A DNA stretch of 64,000 nt from an uncultured Granulosicoccus sp. (GTDB lineage Bacteria > Pseudomonadota > Gammaproteobacteria > Granulosicoccales > Granulosicoccaceae). The DNA lies in NCBI GenBank assembly GCA_937924505.1, contig CALDSR010000022.1, positions 1 through 64,000 of the forward strand. Direction: 5' to 3'. Shown piece by piece: positions 17,533-26,655 of this stretch; within the stretch, counting starts at the first letter, position 1; the number at the start of each line of letters is the position of its first letter. A model generated the notes under the pieces. That model had not been told where the DNA came from. It was given only the letters and a program-made list of their open reading frames with translations, and did no database searches. Position numbers and translations under genes: made by a program.

Positions 17533-18864
17533 CTAGAAATTGATTGTTTGGGAGGCGTCACCGGTACCGAACCCCATCGGTGTTGTTGAGTCGGAAGCGT
17601 CGGTATCTAACTGATGCCCCATACGCTCCGATTTGGTCTTGAGATAATCCGCATTGTGTTCCTGTGCCTGGATAATCAACGGCACGGCTTCGTCCACCGT
17701 GATGCCCAACGCTTTGAGTGATTCGTGTTTGTGCGGGTTGTTGCTGAGCAAACGTAAGCGCTTGATCCCAAGTGATCGCAACATCGCAGCGGCAACATCA
17801 TAGGTGCGTGCATCGGCGGGGAAGCCCAGTTCATGGTTTGCATCAACCGTATCTCGCCCTTGATCCTGCAAGGCATATGCTCGGATCTTGTTGCCAAGTC
17901 CAATGCCACGACCTTCTTGACGTAGATACAGGATGGCACCGAGTCCAGCATTGGAAACCATATGCATACTGGCTTTCAGTTGGGGGCCGCAATCGCAGCG
18001 CATTGATCCGAATGCATCACCGGTCAAGCATTCGGAGTGCAAGCGAACAAGTGGGGCGTCGGCGTCGTTGCCGAGATCACCTCTAAGCAACACACTATGC
18101 TCAAGACCTTGGCGATCCCGGAAGATCACGACATCGAAGTTGCCGTGTTCTGTTGGTAGCGTGCTACGTCCAACCTCAACGACAATCGCTGAATCTGATT
18201 CAATTGGGCTAACGTTATCGTCCACGCTGTCAACTTCAAGCCGTTGTCGATATTCAACCAGTTGCTCAACCGATATGATCGGCATATTGTGCGTCTTCGC
18301 AAATCCGCCAAGTTCACGCAAACGCATCATGGTTCCGTCCTCACGCATCACTTCGCAAATAACGCCAGCTGGCGTCAGGCCTGCGAGCCTGGAGAGATCA
18401 ACACTCGCTTCCGTCTGACCACGTCGTTGCAAAACCCCACCATCCTTTGCGCGGATCGGAAAGATGTGTCCAGGCATGGCGATATTGTTGACTGTCGACC
18501 TTGGATTGATCATTGTCTTGATGGTATGGGCTCGGTCTTCTGCCGAGATACCCGTTGTGACACCGTCAGCGGCCTCGACTGATACAGTGAATCCGGTACC
18601 AAAGCCACTGTTGTTGTGCTCGTCCGGTACCATCATCGGGATGTTCAAGCGGTCAAGCAAGGAGCCTTGCATGGACAGACAGATAAGACCACGTCCGTAG
18701 GTTGCCATGAAGTTAATGGCGGCAGGAGTTGCAAAATCCGCTGCCAAGACTAGGTCACCTTCGTTTTCACGATCTTCATCGTCGACGACAATGACCATCT
18801 TTCCAGCCTTGATGGCCGCGATCGCGGTATCAACGGAGGACAGGACAGAATTATTCATAGCCAT
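17533..18864 (-). CDS. ribBA: bifunctional DHBP synthase / GTP cyclohydrolase II
   Basis: A 443-residue two-domain enzyme of riboflavin synthesis. The N-terminal half is RibB ([38 protein letters not shown]), making 3,4-dihydroxybutanone 4-phosphate. The C-terminal half is RibA ([20 protein letters not shown] with zinc Cys residues, RQEGRGIGL, then [12 protein letters not shown]), opening GTP. The RibA zinc and catalytic residues are intact, so both steps are likely active, unlike RibBX variants with a decayed RibA half. The start overlaps the end of ribE by 14 nt; a second ATG is at 18858. Confidence 0.95.
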   Translation of the reverse strand: MAMNNSVLSSVDTAIAAIKAGKMVIVVDDEDRENEGDLVLAADFATPAAINFMATYGRGLICLSMQGSLLDRLNIPMMVPDEHNNSGFGTGFTVSVEAADGVTTGISAEDRAHTIKTMINPRSTVNNIAMPGHIFPIRAKDGGVLQRRGQTEASVDLSRLAGLTPAGVICEVMREDGTMMRLRELGGFAKTHNMPIISVEQLVEYRQRLEVDSVDDNVSPIESDSAIVVEVGRSTLPTEHGNFDVVIFRDRQGLEHSVLLRGDLGNDADAPLVRLHSECLTGDAFGSMRCDCGPQLKASMHMVSNAGLGAILYLRQEGRGIGLGNKIRAYALQDQGRDTVDANHELGFPADARTYDVAAAMLRSLGIKRLRLLSNNPHKHESLKALGITVDEAVPLIIQAQEHNADYLKTKSERMGHQLDTDASDSTTPMGFGTGDASQTINF

Positions 18865-19519
18865 TTTCTTTTAGAAATTCGCGAGTCAGTGGCGCAGTAG
18901 TGTCATTGGCTTTACCACGTGATTGATCAGGGTTGTATTGCAGGATGCGCTCGACGTATTTACCCAGTACATCAACTTCGATGTTGATCCTGTCACCAAT
19001 AGATTTGCTCGGCAAAATGATGTGCGCCTGGGTGTAGGCCACGAGCGTGACGGTAAAGAAATCGTGCCCTGCATCGACAACCGTCAAGCTTGTACCATCG
19101 AGTGTGATGTAGCCTTTCTCGACAACATATTTCATGACATCTGGTGTTGCACCAATGGTGACCCAAAGCGCGTCCTGATCTTTTCTGAACTCTCGTATGT
19201 TTCCAGTGCCGTCAACATGCCCTTGTACAAAATGTCCCCCCATGCGGGTAGTCGGGGTGACTGAACGCTCGAGATTTACTGCAGTGCCACTGATTAATGT
19301 ATCGAGATTGGTTCGTTTGCGGGTCTCTGGTGCAAGACCGGTGACAAAGCCCTTGGCGTCCAGTTCGGTGACCGTCAGACACACACCATTGACCGCAATA
19401 CTGTCACCTAGCTGTGTGCCTTCAAGCACAACATCTGCATCAACGGACAAAACAAAGTGATCGCCTTGTTGTCGACAGTCACGTATATGGCCCATCTCCT
19501 CAACGATGCCGGTGAACAT
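18851..19519 (-). CDS. ribE: riboflavin synthase alpha chain
   Basis: A 222-residue riboflavin synthase, which dismutates two lumazine molecules into riboflavin. The start [10 protein letters not shown] is the family hallmark and lies at 19519, one base inside the ribD stop (TAATG), although the frame stays open upstream. The two tandem lumazine-binding barrels each have the [17 protein letters not shown] motif: the first is exact, the second reads [26 protein letters not shown] is also typical. Gene position and coupling are canonical. Some naming schemes call it ribC. Confidence 0.96.
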   Translation of the reverse strand: MFTGIVEEMGHIRDCRQQGDHFVLSVDADVVLEGTQLGDSIAVNGVCLTVTELDAKGFVTGLAPETRKRTNLDTLISGTAVNLERSVTPTTRMGGHFVQGHVDGTGNIREFRKDQDALWVTIGATPDVMKYVVEKGYITLDGTSLTVVDAGHDFFTVTLVAYTQAHIILPSKSIGDRINIEVDVLGKYVERILQYNPDQSRGKANDTTAPLTREFLKENGYE

Positions 19520-20664
19520 TACGCAGCCTCCTGTGTGTGATTTTGCTTGTCGGCTGGCTGTTGAACCATTGCCCGTAGCAGGAGGTCCCGCCCCAGCCAT
19601 TCGCTGCGAAAGCGCTCGAGACGAGTAGCCGAATCCAATGTCATCGCGCCATTGGCAGAAAAAGCGGCAGGCGCACCGGCGCCACCGATCAGCATCGGCG
19701 CCAGGAAACTCCATACTTCGTTTATCAGGCCGGTATCGAGAAAAGCGCCTTGCAGAGAGGGGCCACCTTCGACAAGAACCGATTGCACACCTTCGTCGCC
19801 GAGCAGTTTGAGTACTGCTTGTGGATCGGGTCGCGCGCCTGAATCGTTAGTTGTCAGAACCAGCACCCTGTTACCGAGTGTTTCGAGTGCAATGCGATGT
19901 TCATGACTCATACGCTCGGTTGTCACAACAATCGTGGTGGTTGGCAAGGATCCATTGAGCAGTTGATGAGTGAGCGGAACACGTCCATGACTGTCAAAGA
20001 TCAGCGGTTGAGGATGCCGAGCATCTTTACCGATTGAATCCAGTCGAACCGTCAAGGCAGGGTCATCCTTAATCACTGTATCCGCGCCGACCATGATGAC
20101 GTCGACGGCTTGTCGAAGTTCATGGCCACGCTGCCTGGCTTCCGGTCCCGTGATCCACTGACTATGCCCCGTATGCGTTGCTATACGCCCATCGAGGCTC
20201 GTCGCGGTTTTTGCGACAACAAAAGGGAGTCCGGTTCTGACATGGTGAAAGAAAAAGCGATTGAGATAGCGTGCATCGTCTTCAAGCACGCCGGCGGTAA
20301 TGTCTATTCCCTGATGCGCGAGATAGGCCGCGCCACCGCCTGCTGATGGGTTGGTATCCGTTGTGGCGAATACAACATGTCTAATACCTGCCGCCACGAT
20401 AGCGTGCGTGCAGGGTGGGGTGCGACCCGTGTGGTTGCAGGGCTCGAGAGTGACATAAAGGGTCGCGCCTTGAGCTGCGTCCCCAGCATGTGCCAATGCA
20501 TCAACTTCGGCGTGTGCCCCCCCGGCTTGCCGGTGCCAACCCTCACCAATAATGTCACCGTTCTTGACCACGACACAGCCGACCAGGGGATTGGGATGCG
20601 TGCAGCCGCTGGCCCGAGCGGCTAGCTCCAGTGCGCGTTGCATGTAAGGTTCGTGTACCTGCAC
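19519..20664 (-). CDS. ribD: riboflavin-specific deaminase / reductase
   Basis: A 381-residue bifunctional enzyme. The N-terminal deaminase (1-150) binds zinc through HAEVDAL (His51, Glu53) and PCNHTGRTPPC (Cys76, Cys85). The C-terminal reductase (from about 155) starts FVVAKTATSLDGRIAT and has VEGGPSLQGAFLD, a dihydrofolate-reductase-like NADPH fold. It is the first gene of the rib operon. GTG 20664 was preferred because residues before the first internal Met (HEPYM) belong to the family alignment; ATG 20643 is the alternative. Expression should be governed by the FMN riboswitch 110 bp upstream. Confidence 0.95.
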   Translation of the reverse strand: MQVHEPYMQRALELAARASGCTHPNPLVGCVVVKNGDIIGEGWHRQAGGAHAEVDALAHAGDAAQGATLYVTLEPCNHTGRTPPCTHAIVAAGIRHVVFATTDTNPSAGGGAAYLAHQGIDITAGVLEDDARYLNRFFFHHVRTGLPFVVAKTATSLDGRIATHTGHSQWITGPEARQRGHELRQAVDVIMVGADTVIKDDPALTVRLDSIGKDARHPQPLIFDSHGRVPLTHQLLNGSLPTTTIVVTTERMSHEHRIALETLGNRVLVLTTNDSGARPDPQAVLKLLGDEGVQSVLVEGGPSLQGAFLDTGLINEVWSFLAPMLIGGAGAPAAFSANGAMTLDSATRLERFRSEWLGRDLLLRAMVQQPADKQNHTQEAA

Positions 20665-20774
20665 CTGATGACCCCAACAAAACCATGAATTTGGGGCGGC
20701 TCAGCACTGGAAAGTCGAGCCTGCGCAAGCACAGCCTAAAAGGCAGGTGCGAGCACAATGCTTCACCAGTGATC

Positions 20775-20925
20775 ACGCTTCTCTCATCCGGACTTTAACC
20801 GTCGGCTCTGGACTCTGACCAGATCAACCGCGCGGCACCGGGAGGCGCTTTGCGGGTCACGGGCTTGACACCACGTTGCCGCGATGCCCTACCGTCGGTG
20901 GGGAATTTCACCCCGCCCCGAAGCT
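20775..20925 (-). ncRNA. FMN riboswitch (RFN element)
   Basis: Read on the minus strand, the leader has the conserved RFN blocks in order: GGGGCGGGGTGAAATTCCCC near 20920, ACCGACGGTAGGGC, a variable arm with AAGCCCGTGA, then AGAGCCGACGG and finally AGTCCGGATGAGAGA near 20780. These are the universally conserved parts of the FMN aptamer. It lies between the ribD promoter and the ribD start. FMN binding would repress rib expression. I see no U-tract terminator before ribD, so translational control or a rho-type mechanism is likelier than intrinsic attenuation. Confidence 0.95.
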
Positions 20926-20941
20926 GATACTTCTGAGACGG

Positions 20942-20970
20942 AAATTACGTGAAAGTTCTTTAAAAATCAA
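20942..20970 (-). promoter_or_regulatory. sigma-70 promoter of the rib operon
   Basis: On the minus strand TTGATT (20970-20965) and TAATTT (20947-20942) are separated by exactly 17 bp. The predicted start lies about 10 nt before the FMN aptamer, as expected for a riboswitch leader. Confidence 0.65.
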
Positions 20971-21018
20971 GATCCGGAGCCTAATAGGCTGGTAGATTGT
21001 CCTGATCCCCGGGGTTGA

Positions 21019-22170
21019 TCACGGTATCTCGATAACTCTGAGCTCAATACCATAAGTTTGCGCGATATCGGCTCTGGCACGATTGATCTGGGCAATCTGA
21101 TCCGGGCTGGCGAAACCATGACGAATAATGACTTCGAGCACCATGGGCCGTTCCAGTATGTCACTGTCTACACGAGTAGACTCCCCGAGTTCGGTTGTTT
21201 CCAGGGAGCCGTGGATTTGTAGCGGGGTGATGAACTTGTCTTGGATATCCATAGCGTCAGACAGCAAACGTCTGTATAGACCGTCGGGAAATACGGTTGG
21301 ATCATAACTAATGCTCGTAAGATCTCGACTACGGACGGTCAAGAGTTCGCTCTCGCCGATAAAATCGACAATCGGAAATGATCTAACGGTAGGCACATAG
21401 TGTTGATAACGTGAGTGAGTATCCAGTCCATATTCTATTTCTTGCCCACGTAGGGTGCCAAAGTACTCAATGAAGTAGCTATTGCATGATGCTGGGCGTA
21501 CATCGATAGCGAGCGCCCCGGTAAAGCTCGGTGTTCGCATGCTTTCGGGGACTGGGCTCTCGGCGTAGTCGCATATATTTGATTCTGGAGTCGGTGGCGT
21601 GGATATCCCATGGTTTAGTTGTTCGCATGAATGCCTTGCTTCATTGGCTTCAACCCGGTTGAGCGTGTCGTTTGTATAGTGAAAGTGAAGTGAATCGCTG
21701 ACTACGCCGCGGACACTCGTCAGTCGACCTTGGTCGTAGTCAAGATTCAACGTTTGACTATCGGTCCGGTTTATCCGGTACGGTAAAGAACCGTAGAATT
21801 CAACTGAAGAACCTGTTGGTCGGTACCACCTGATTATGTCGCCATCTCGTTCAATGCGTCCACTTTCAAACTGATCGGCAATCGGTGAAAAACTGGTTGA
21901 TGATCTCGACTCGTCGGAAGCCACACGGAAGTCGTGACGGATGCCAAATTCATCAAATATGCTGATTACATCATTCGAGTTAGTCAGAATCATATCGAAA
22001 TTGTGTCGCCAGTCTCGGCCATCGAGTGTTGGTAGCGTGTGTGGATTTGAGTGCTCGGTAATGTAGAAAGGGATACTTGATTCGTTGGGATCGGGAATTT
22101 GTACATGCTCCGAGAAAAGCTGTCCAAAAAGGGTGATAACTGCAAGTACTGACGCTGACAGAAACTGCAT
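21019..22170 (-). CDS. secreted protein with Rhs/YD-like N-terminal region, unrecognised
   Basis: A 383-residue exported protein with a signal peptide to about residue 20. Residues about 45-170 have the texture of the start of an Rhs/YD-repeat protein (GRDWRHNFDMIL, FDEFGIRHDF, IIRWYRPTGSSVEFYG, LNLDYDQGRLTSVRG), with one to two YD-like repeats and then LHFHYTNDTLNRVE. The C-terminal 200 residues, with four Cys, match nothing I know; the end (QIAQINRARADIAQTYGIELRVIEIP) is helical plus a strand. It may be a solitary small relative of Rhs proteins without a toxin core. No partner gene is adjacent. Confidence 0.7.
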   Translation of the reverse strand: MQFLSASVLAVITLFGQLFSEHVQIPDPNESSIPFYITEHSNPHTLPTLDGRDWRHNFDMILTNSNDVISIFDEFGIRHDFRVASDESRSSTSFSPIADQFESGRIERDGDIIRWYRPTGSSVEFYGSLPYRINRTDSQTLNLDYDQGRLTSVRGVVSDSLHFHYTNDTLNRVEANEARHSCEQLNHGISTPPTPESNICDYAESPVPESMRTPSFTGALAIDVRPASCNSYFIEYFGTLRGQEIEYGLDTHSRYQHYVPTVRSFPIVDFIGESELLTVRSRDLTSISYDPTVFPDGLYRRLLSDAMDIQDKFITPLQIHGSLETTELGESTRVDSDILERPMVLEVIIRHGFASPDQIAQINRARADIAQTYGIELRVIEIP

Positions 22171-22378
22171 GGCGAAAAATCCTTATTGATAGAAGCGTTT
22201 CACTTTATGACCTGGTTCGCTAAATGGAATTGATCTTTGTAGCTATCGCTGGATAGACATACGGCATGCAGTTTTGAATTTCGAATTTTGGCGTTGACCG
22301 TCTGATAAATATTCGGTTACTGTTCATGTCGCTCGCATCATGGTTGCGAGGCTGAGTCAAGGAAGAGTCTGTACGAAA

Positions 22379-23083
22379 ATGAATTCGGAAACTCGTCAAA
22401 TATTTCGCAGAAAAGCGCCGAAGCTCGTAACACTCTTGGCTGCATGTAGCCTTGCTGCCGCCCCAGTTGTCGGACAATCAATCAATACAGTCAACACGCT
22501 TGACCTGCTACCGTTGCCCAGCATTAGCGCAACCTATCGAAAATTCCATAAAGATTCCGGTACAGAACTGTCCAAAGCAAGGGTTTATCTGTCTCCATAC
22601 GGAATGCGAATCGAGCAACGGCTCGATCAAGCGAGAATCGCCGTGTACCACAATTTTTCAACAGGCCAGATATGGTTTTTGAATATTGACAGAGGGGTCG
22701 TGCATGAACTCCCTCTCGAATTGACCGAGGATAGTGAATCTGTGGACGTCACGGAATCAGGCTTCAGGCTGGGATTTATTGACACTGTGCCGTGTAGTAG
22801 CCTCGAGGGTATCAAGCGTATGGATGTCCGCTGGCGCGGTAGACAAGTCTCACTTTGGGATTGCTATCTGAAGTCGAAAGAAGCGGTGGCCATGCAGCAC
22901 TACGATGACTCTATTGGCCTGGTTGTGCGGTCTGAATATACAGATGGCGTTGTCATGCAAATTGAAGATATAGATTTTCGTCATTACGAAACAATATTCT
23001 TTGTTCCATCAAATAAATATCGTGTTGTGTCTATGCATGAATTTATGACAGGTGCTCCAGAAATCGAGAAATACGGCAACTGA
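22379..23083 (+). CDS. secreted hypothetical protein near Tad locus
   Basis: A 234-residue protein. ATG 22379 places a Sec signal peptide at the N-terminus (LVTLLAACSLAAAPVVG, mature end near residue 33), whereas the longer frame from 22340 adds an unlikely leader. The mature part is beta-rich: LPSISATYRKFHK, RVYLSPYGMRIEQ, IAVYHNFSTGQIWFLNID, VRWRGRQVSLWDCYL, LVVRSEYTDGVVMQIEDIDF. This resembles DUF4412-type periplasmic proteins, but I would not assign the family. It stands alone between a divergent gene and the Flp pilin, 208 bp upstream of the latter. Confidence 0.72.
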   Translation: MNSETRQIFRRKAPKLVTLLAACSLAAAPVVGQSINTVNTLDLLPLPSISATYRKFHKDSGTELSKARVYLSPYGMRIEQRLDQARIAVYHNFSTGQIWFLNIDRGVVHELPLELTEDSESVDVTESGFRLGFIDTVPCSSLEGIKRMDVRWRGRQVSLWDCYLKSKEAVAMQHYDDSIGLVVRSEYTDGVVMQIEDIDFRHYETIFFVPSNKYRVVSMHEFMTGAPEIEKYGN

Positions 23084-23114
23084 TTTCAGATCGACTAGTG
23101 CGCAATTAAATTTG

Positions 23115-23144
23115 TTTACATGATTGATGGCTCAAAGTGATAAA
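23115..23144 (+). promoter_or_regulatory. candidate promoter of the flp pilin gene
   Basis: TTTACA (23115-23120) and GATAAA (23139-23144) lie 18 bp apart in the 208-bp region upstream of the major pilin. The -35 matches five of six, the -10 four of six. A second weaker pair (TTGTAA, GAAAAT) lies further downstream at about 23173 and 23195. Confidence 0.3.
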
Positions 23145-23199
23145 GACAGTATTGTTCACTACCATTTCGTATTGTAAGTTTCGCGGTGTGGACGGAAAA

Positions 23200-23240
23200 T
23201 TTCAAGAACGTGAAATTGTTGTGGTTTTAAGTTCTTGAAA
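23200..23240 (+). promoter_or_regulatory. 10-bp inverted repeat in the flp leader
   Basis: TTTCAAGAAC (23200-23209) and GTTCTTGAAA (23231-23240) are perfect complements. Their centres are 31 bp apart, about three helical turns, so they could bind a dimeric or tetrameric regulator on one DNA face. In RNA they could form a stem with a 21-nt loop. The repeat lies between the candidate promoter and the pilin gene. Confidence 0.45.
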
Positions 23241-23244
23241 ATCT

Positions 23245-23265
23245 GGACACGATGTCCTTTTTTTT
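23245..23265 (+). terminator. attenuator-like short hairpin before flp
   Basis: GGACA, loop CGA, TGTCC, then eight Ts. The stem is only 5 bp but the U tract is perfect and it sits 26 bp before the pilin start. It may act as a leader attenuator or pause site for the pilus operon; termination efficiency cannot be judged by eye. Confidence 0.35.
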
Positions 23266-23291
23266 CAACGCATTACTAAAGGAGTAGATAA

Positions 23292-23567
23292 ATGAGAAGT
23301 AAGTCCCATTCTTTAACAGTGTCTTTGAAACGCGACGCTCGTGGTCAGGGAATGACCGAGTACATCATCATTGTTGCATTGATCGCAATTGCTTCGGTTG
23401 CTGCAGTAGGTGTTTTTGGTGACAGTATTCAGGCTAGTTTTGTTGCGCTAAGTGGTGAATTAACCGGCGCTAACGCTCAGGCTCCTGCTGCTATCGTCCA
23501 AAATTCAGTGACCGCTGCTGAAACTGCTGCGGGCGCTGCGACCACGTTACAAAACTACGGCAACTAA
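23292..23567 (+). CDS. flp: Flp family type IVb major pilin
   Basis: A 91-residue prepilin with a strong AAAGGAG 8 nt before its ATG. The leader ends RG and the mature N-terminus QGMTEYIIIVALIAI carries Glu at +5 and Tyr at +6, the Flp signature cleaved by a TadV/CpaA prepilin peptidase. The hydrophobic helix follows, then an Ala/Thr/Gln-rich tail (AQAPAAIVQNSVTAAETAA) unusual in length. The gene is first in the Tad locus. A strong ribosome-binding site and a downstream hairpin fit high expression of a major pilin. Confidence 0.93.
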   Translation: MRSKSHSLTVSLKRDARGQGMTEYIIIVALIAIASVAAVGVFGDSIQASFVALSGELTGANAQAPAAIVQNSVTAAETAAGAATTLQNYGN

Positions 23568-23590
23568 TTCGCTGTTCAATATTCTGGTCT

Positions 23591-23615
23591 GGGTCAGCCT
23601 GATCGTGGCTGGCCC
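23591..23615 (+). promoter_or_regulatory. hairpin between flp and the rest of the Tad operon
   Basis: GGGTCAGCC and GGCTGGCCC form a 9-bp stem (one G-U pair) with a 7-nt loop. No U tract follows. Such stem-loops after a pilin gene commonly stabilise the abundant pilin message and limit read-through to the minor genes. Confidence 0.5.
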
Positions 23616-23645
23616 ACCAGGATGAGCATTGCAAAGGAGGCGGTG

Positions 23646-25856
23646 ATGTTGCGACGTGAGTCTGGGCAAGTATTGCCCTTGGGTTTGGCGTTGGTTCTTT
23701 TTGGTGTGTTTGGTGCTCTGGTATTGTTCAATACCGGACAAGTCACTACAGACAAGATAAAGCTGGTCAATGCTGCCGATGCTGCTGCCTATAGCGGAAG
23801 TATATGGCAGGCAAGGGCTCTGAATTATCAGGCCTATACCAATCGTGCCATGGTCGCTAACCAGGTATCTATTGCTCAAGCTGTGACACTTCAGTCATGG
23901 GCTAGTTACGGTGCCATAACGTCGGAAAATATAGCCACAGTACTGAGGCCAATTCCAGTTGCGAATGTTTTTGCGTCCGCCTTAGAACAAGCAATGACGG
24001 TCGCTGAGCAGGTTTTAGCGCCGCTCGCTCAAGGTATGGTAACAATTATTGATCCCGTTCTTGATGGTCTGTCGATGTCACAAGAAGCAATGTTTGTCAG
24101 TGCGTTTTCGGCGACGCCAGAAATCATCGAGACCATAGCTCGGGAATCTGATCCACGATTTTCTGTTGATACAGGATACACCGTGCGTGGTCTTGGTGGA
24201 AACCTCGAAAGCTGGAGTAATTTTACTGAAGGCTTTGAGGCAAGCGATCAAGTAGCAATGAGCGAGCGCCTTGATATGATCAATCGTTCTCGTGGTGAAT
24301 TTACGCGCAGTCGAAACTGGAAGTTCTTTCACTTCTGGTTTCCGTCCACCTTTGCAACTTACCACCGCATTTATCGCGAGGGGGATACCGAGCTCATCAT
24401 GCAGGCTGGCGATGGTGGGCAGATCGATTGGGAGTGGAAAGCCAAAGATACTATGTCATTTCATACCAAGGTTTACACATGGAGTGGACGTCGACGATAC
24501 GAAGTACCGGTGGGGTGGGGCTCTGCATTTGTCAATAATTCGGGTTCACCGGGTCAGACAATCGAAGATGACCCAGAACGTATGCTCTGGTCCAATCGTG
24601 GCGCAGAATCATGGGCGGATCAAGGCCTGGTCAGTCCAGTGCGTCAGACAGAAAGTCAAACCGCCCTCAGAAACTATGGAGGTGTTCGCGCTTATCGCTC
24701 ATTAAGCGCTGCCACCTTGGTGGAAGATGAACCCGCGCTGAAACTGAAAGTGGAAATTAGCCTTGATTCCCTTCAGGTAAAAAGTAGCAACAATATCGTA
24801 TCTGGAGACACGTTCAGTGCACCGATAAACTCACCTGGTCAGCTGATGTCTTCGATCAGCATCGCTGAAGTTTTCTACAAGAGACCTCTGGAAAGAAAAA
24901 ATACGGCACCGTTATACGAAAGAGCTAATGGCTACAACCCCTATTGGGATGTTCGTTTGAGTGAGATTCCTGTCTCTGATCGGTTGCTTGCGACCTCCAT
25001 GCGGTCACATGGTTCGGGTAGCGTCGTTCCCAACGGCCCTCGCTCTACAGGGCCACTGTCGCCTTACGATAACTCGATAGAAATCAGTTCGGGAAATTCA
25101 ATTTCAAGTATTAACGCTGATATTGGGTCACTTGCTACAGCGTTTGGTGATTCTGGATCTTCTTTGCAGAACTACTCGCCAATCGGTCCTGGTCCGCGTG
25201 ATAACACGATCTTCGCCTACGCCAGAGCAGAGCGCGGAAATTTCTCTAATATTATTGAGGATCAATTAACTGATGTATTGCAGAATGCTTTAGAGCATAT
25301 GTTGTCAAACGCTCTGGAAAGTGCTGGAATCAATAGGGCGATCGCTGATACAGAAGCTCTGGCTGATAATCTTGAAGAATCAACCATGGGGCAAATCAGC
25401 CATCTGACTGATGCCGCCGCTAATAGCCCCTTTGGTACTGCCTTGGCTGAGGCGACTCAAATCGCAGAGGATTTGACTGAAGAATTCGATGATCTTCGCG
25501 ATGAAGTTCTTGATCAATTTCCAATTTTGGTTAGCGACGTTACCGCTGAAATCGAAACCGAGGTTGCCGTTGTTCGAAGCGAGATTAGTGATCTGCGCGA
25601 CAGGCTCGACCGACTTGGAGACAGTGACCATCGCCGGAACTTGATTGAACAACAGATACTCAGTCTGGGCCTTGAAATCAACGAAATCAGTTCGACCTAC
25701 GAAGACCGACTGATACTTGGCTTGATGGATGTAGTCAACGATGCCACTGACCTTTTCGAGATGCGTTACCCAGAGGCTTCGTATCTTGTCAGCGAATGGC
25801 TACGAGATACCACAAACGAAATACACGTTCCATGGGCGCTGGGAGATGATGGATGA
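23646..25856 (+). CDS. TadG-like Tad pilus protein
   Basis: A 736-residue protein. AAAGGAGG ending 5 nt before ATG 23646 decides the start, although the frame is open from 23622. The N-terminus (RRESGQVLPLGLALVLFGVFGALVLFNTGQ) is the TadG/TadE-type hydrophobic helix with ESGQ before it, and LVNAADAAAYSGSIW is the conserved stretch that follows in Flp-pilus-assembly TadE/G-like proteins. The middle is Ser/Asn/Gly-rich extracellular-type sequence, and residues about 540-690 are long acidic helices (DVTAEIETEVAVVRSEISDL). It probably lies in the inner membrane or periplasm and helps anchor or shape the pilus. The 3' end overlaps the next gene by 4 bp. Confidence 0.82.
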   Translation: MLRRESGQVLPLGLALVLFGVFGALVLFNTGQVTTDKIKLVNAADAAAYSGSIWQARALNYQAYTNRAMVANQVSIAQAVTLQSWASYGAITSENIATVLRPIPVANVFASALEQAMTVAEQVLAPLAQGMVTIIDPVLDGLSMSQEAMFVSAFSATPEIIETIARESDPRFSVDTGYTVRGLGGNLESWSNFTEGFEASDQVAMSERLDMINRSRGEFTRSRNWKFFHFWFPSTFATYHRIYREGDTELIMQAGDGGQIDWEWKAKDTMSFHTKVYTWSGRRRYEVPVGWGSAFVNNSGSPGQTIEDDPERMLWSNRGAESWADQGLVSPVRQTESQTALRNYGGVRAYRSLSAATLVEDEPALKLKVEISLDSLQVKSSNNIVSGDTFSAPINSPGQLMSSISIAEVFYKRPLERKNTAPLYERANGYNPYWDVRLSEIPVSDRLLATSMRSHGSGSVVPNGPRSTGPLSPYDNSIEISSGNSISSINADIGSLATAFGDSGSSLQNYSPIGPGPRDNTIFAYARAERGNFSNIIEDQLTDVLQNALEHMLSNALESAGINRAIADTEALADNLEESTMGQISHLTDAAANSPFGTALAEATQIAEDLTEEFDDLRDEVLDQFPILVSDVTAEIETEVAVVRSEISDLRDRLDRLGDSDHRRNLIEQQILSLGLEINEISSTYEDRLILGLMDVVNDATDLFEMRYPEASYLVSEWLRDTTNEIHVPWALGDDG

Positions 25857-26641
25857 ATCGACATTACGGTGGAGCTCTGATTGAGTTTGTGTATTTGAGC
25901 ATGATCATGGCGCCTTTGTTCTTTGCCATACCAATGATTGGAAAACTCATTGATCTGAAGCAAACAACCATTCAGGCTAGTCGTTATTCGGCGTGGGAAA
26001 CAACGGTTTATCCAGGCGGATCCAACGGGAATATGCCTACCGCAGTAAAAGAACGCTTCTTTGGAGATAACAAAAACGCGTTTGTATCTTACTCCTCGGA
26101 AGCTGGAAGCAACCCGCTATGGGGTGATGACGAAATCAACGTAAACGGACGCTGGTGGAACGAAACCGATGCTGTTATCGATGAGGGTTCAGTCTCTGGG
26201 ATGCCGTACCAGACAATAATCACTTCCGGAGGAAATGGGTTTGAGATTGGAAATCAGGCCAGCAATTCGGGCGAGATTCTGGACGGTGTCTCCGGAAATA
26301 CATGGGGTCTAGAGAGTAATGGTTATGTTCGAGCTGACATCAATCTGGATATTCAGGAGAGTACTTGGCTGGAGAGAACACAAGGTAACTGTGGTGGAGA
26401 GAACAGTTACACCTGTATCAATGCATCGTCCGTCATCATGAATGATGGATGGAGCGCTAGTGGAAACGATCAGGTGCGACGCCGGGTCAGAAGCTTGATG
26501 CCTGCATCCATTTTGGAACCTATTGGTAATGCAGTCTCGCTATTGGGGAATCTTCCAGTTCTCGATGAGTTGGATGGACTTAAGAACGCGTTTGGACATG
26601 TAGATATGGATGTGCTTCCGCCTTACCAACCTTCACCGTGA
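25853..26641 (+). CDS. TadE-like pseudopilin
   Basis: A 262-residue protein beginning MNRHYGGALIEFVYLSMIMAP. The GALIEF segment followed by a 20-residue hydrophobic helix is the TadE-type prepilin-like start, with Glu five residues into the mature form. The rest is a Gly/Asn/Ser/Trp-rich extracytoplasmic domain with two Cys close together (NCGG...TCIN), likely a disulfide. It is coupled to the TadG-like gene by a 4-bp overlap and 3' to 26656. TadE pseudopilins are needed for Flp maturation in studied Tad systems. Confidence 0.75.
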   Translation: MNRHYGGALIEFVYLSMIMAPLFFAIPMIGKLIDLKQTTIQASRYSAWETTVYPGGSNGNMPTAVKERFFGDNKNAFVSYSSEAGSNPLWGDDEINVNGRWWNETDAVIDEGSVSGMPYQTIITSGGNGFEIGNQASNSGEILDGVSGNTWGLESNGYVRADINLDIQESTWLERTQGNCGGENSYTCINASSVIMNDGWSASGNDQVRRRVRSLMPASILEPIGNAVSLLGNLPVLDELDGLKNAFGHVDMDVLPPYQPSP

Positions 26642-26655
26642 CTAGAGCCGAGACT

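Noticed and set aside
19520..19714. N-terminal extension of the riboflavin synthase frame
   Set aside because: The extension lies inside ribD in another frame. The family start MFTGIV is at 19519, in TAATG coupling with ribD.
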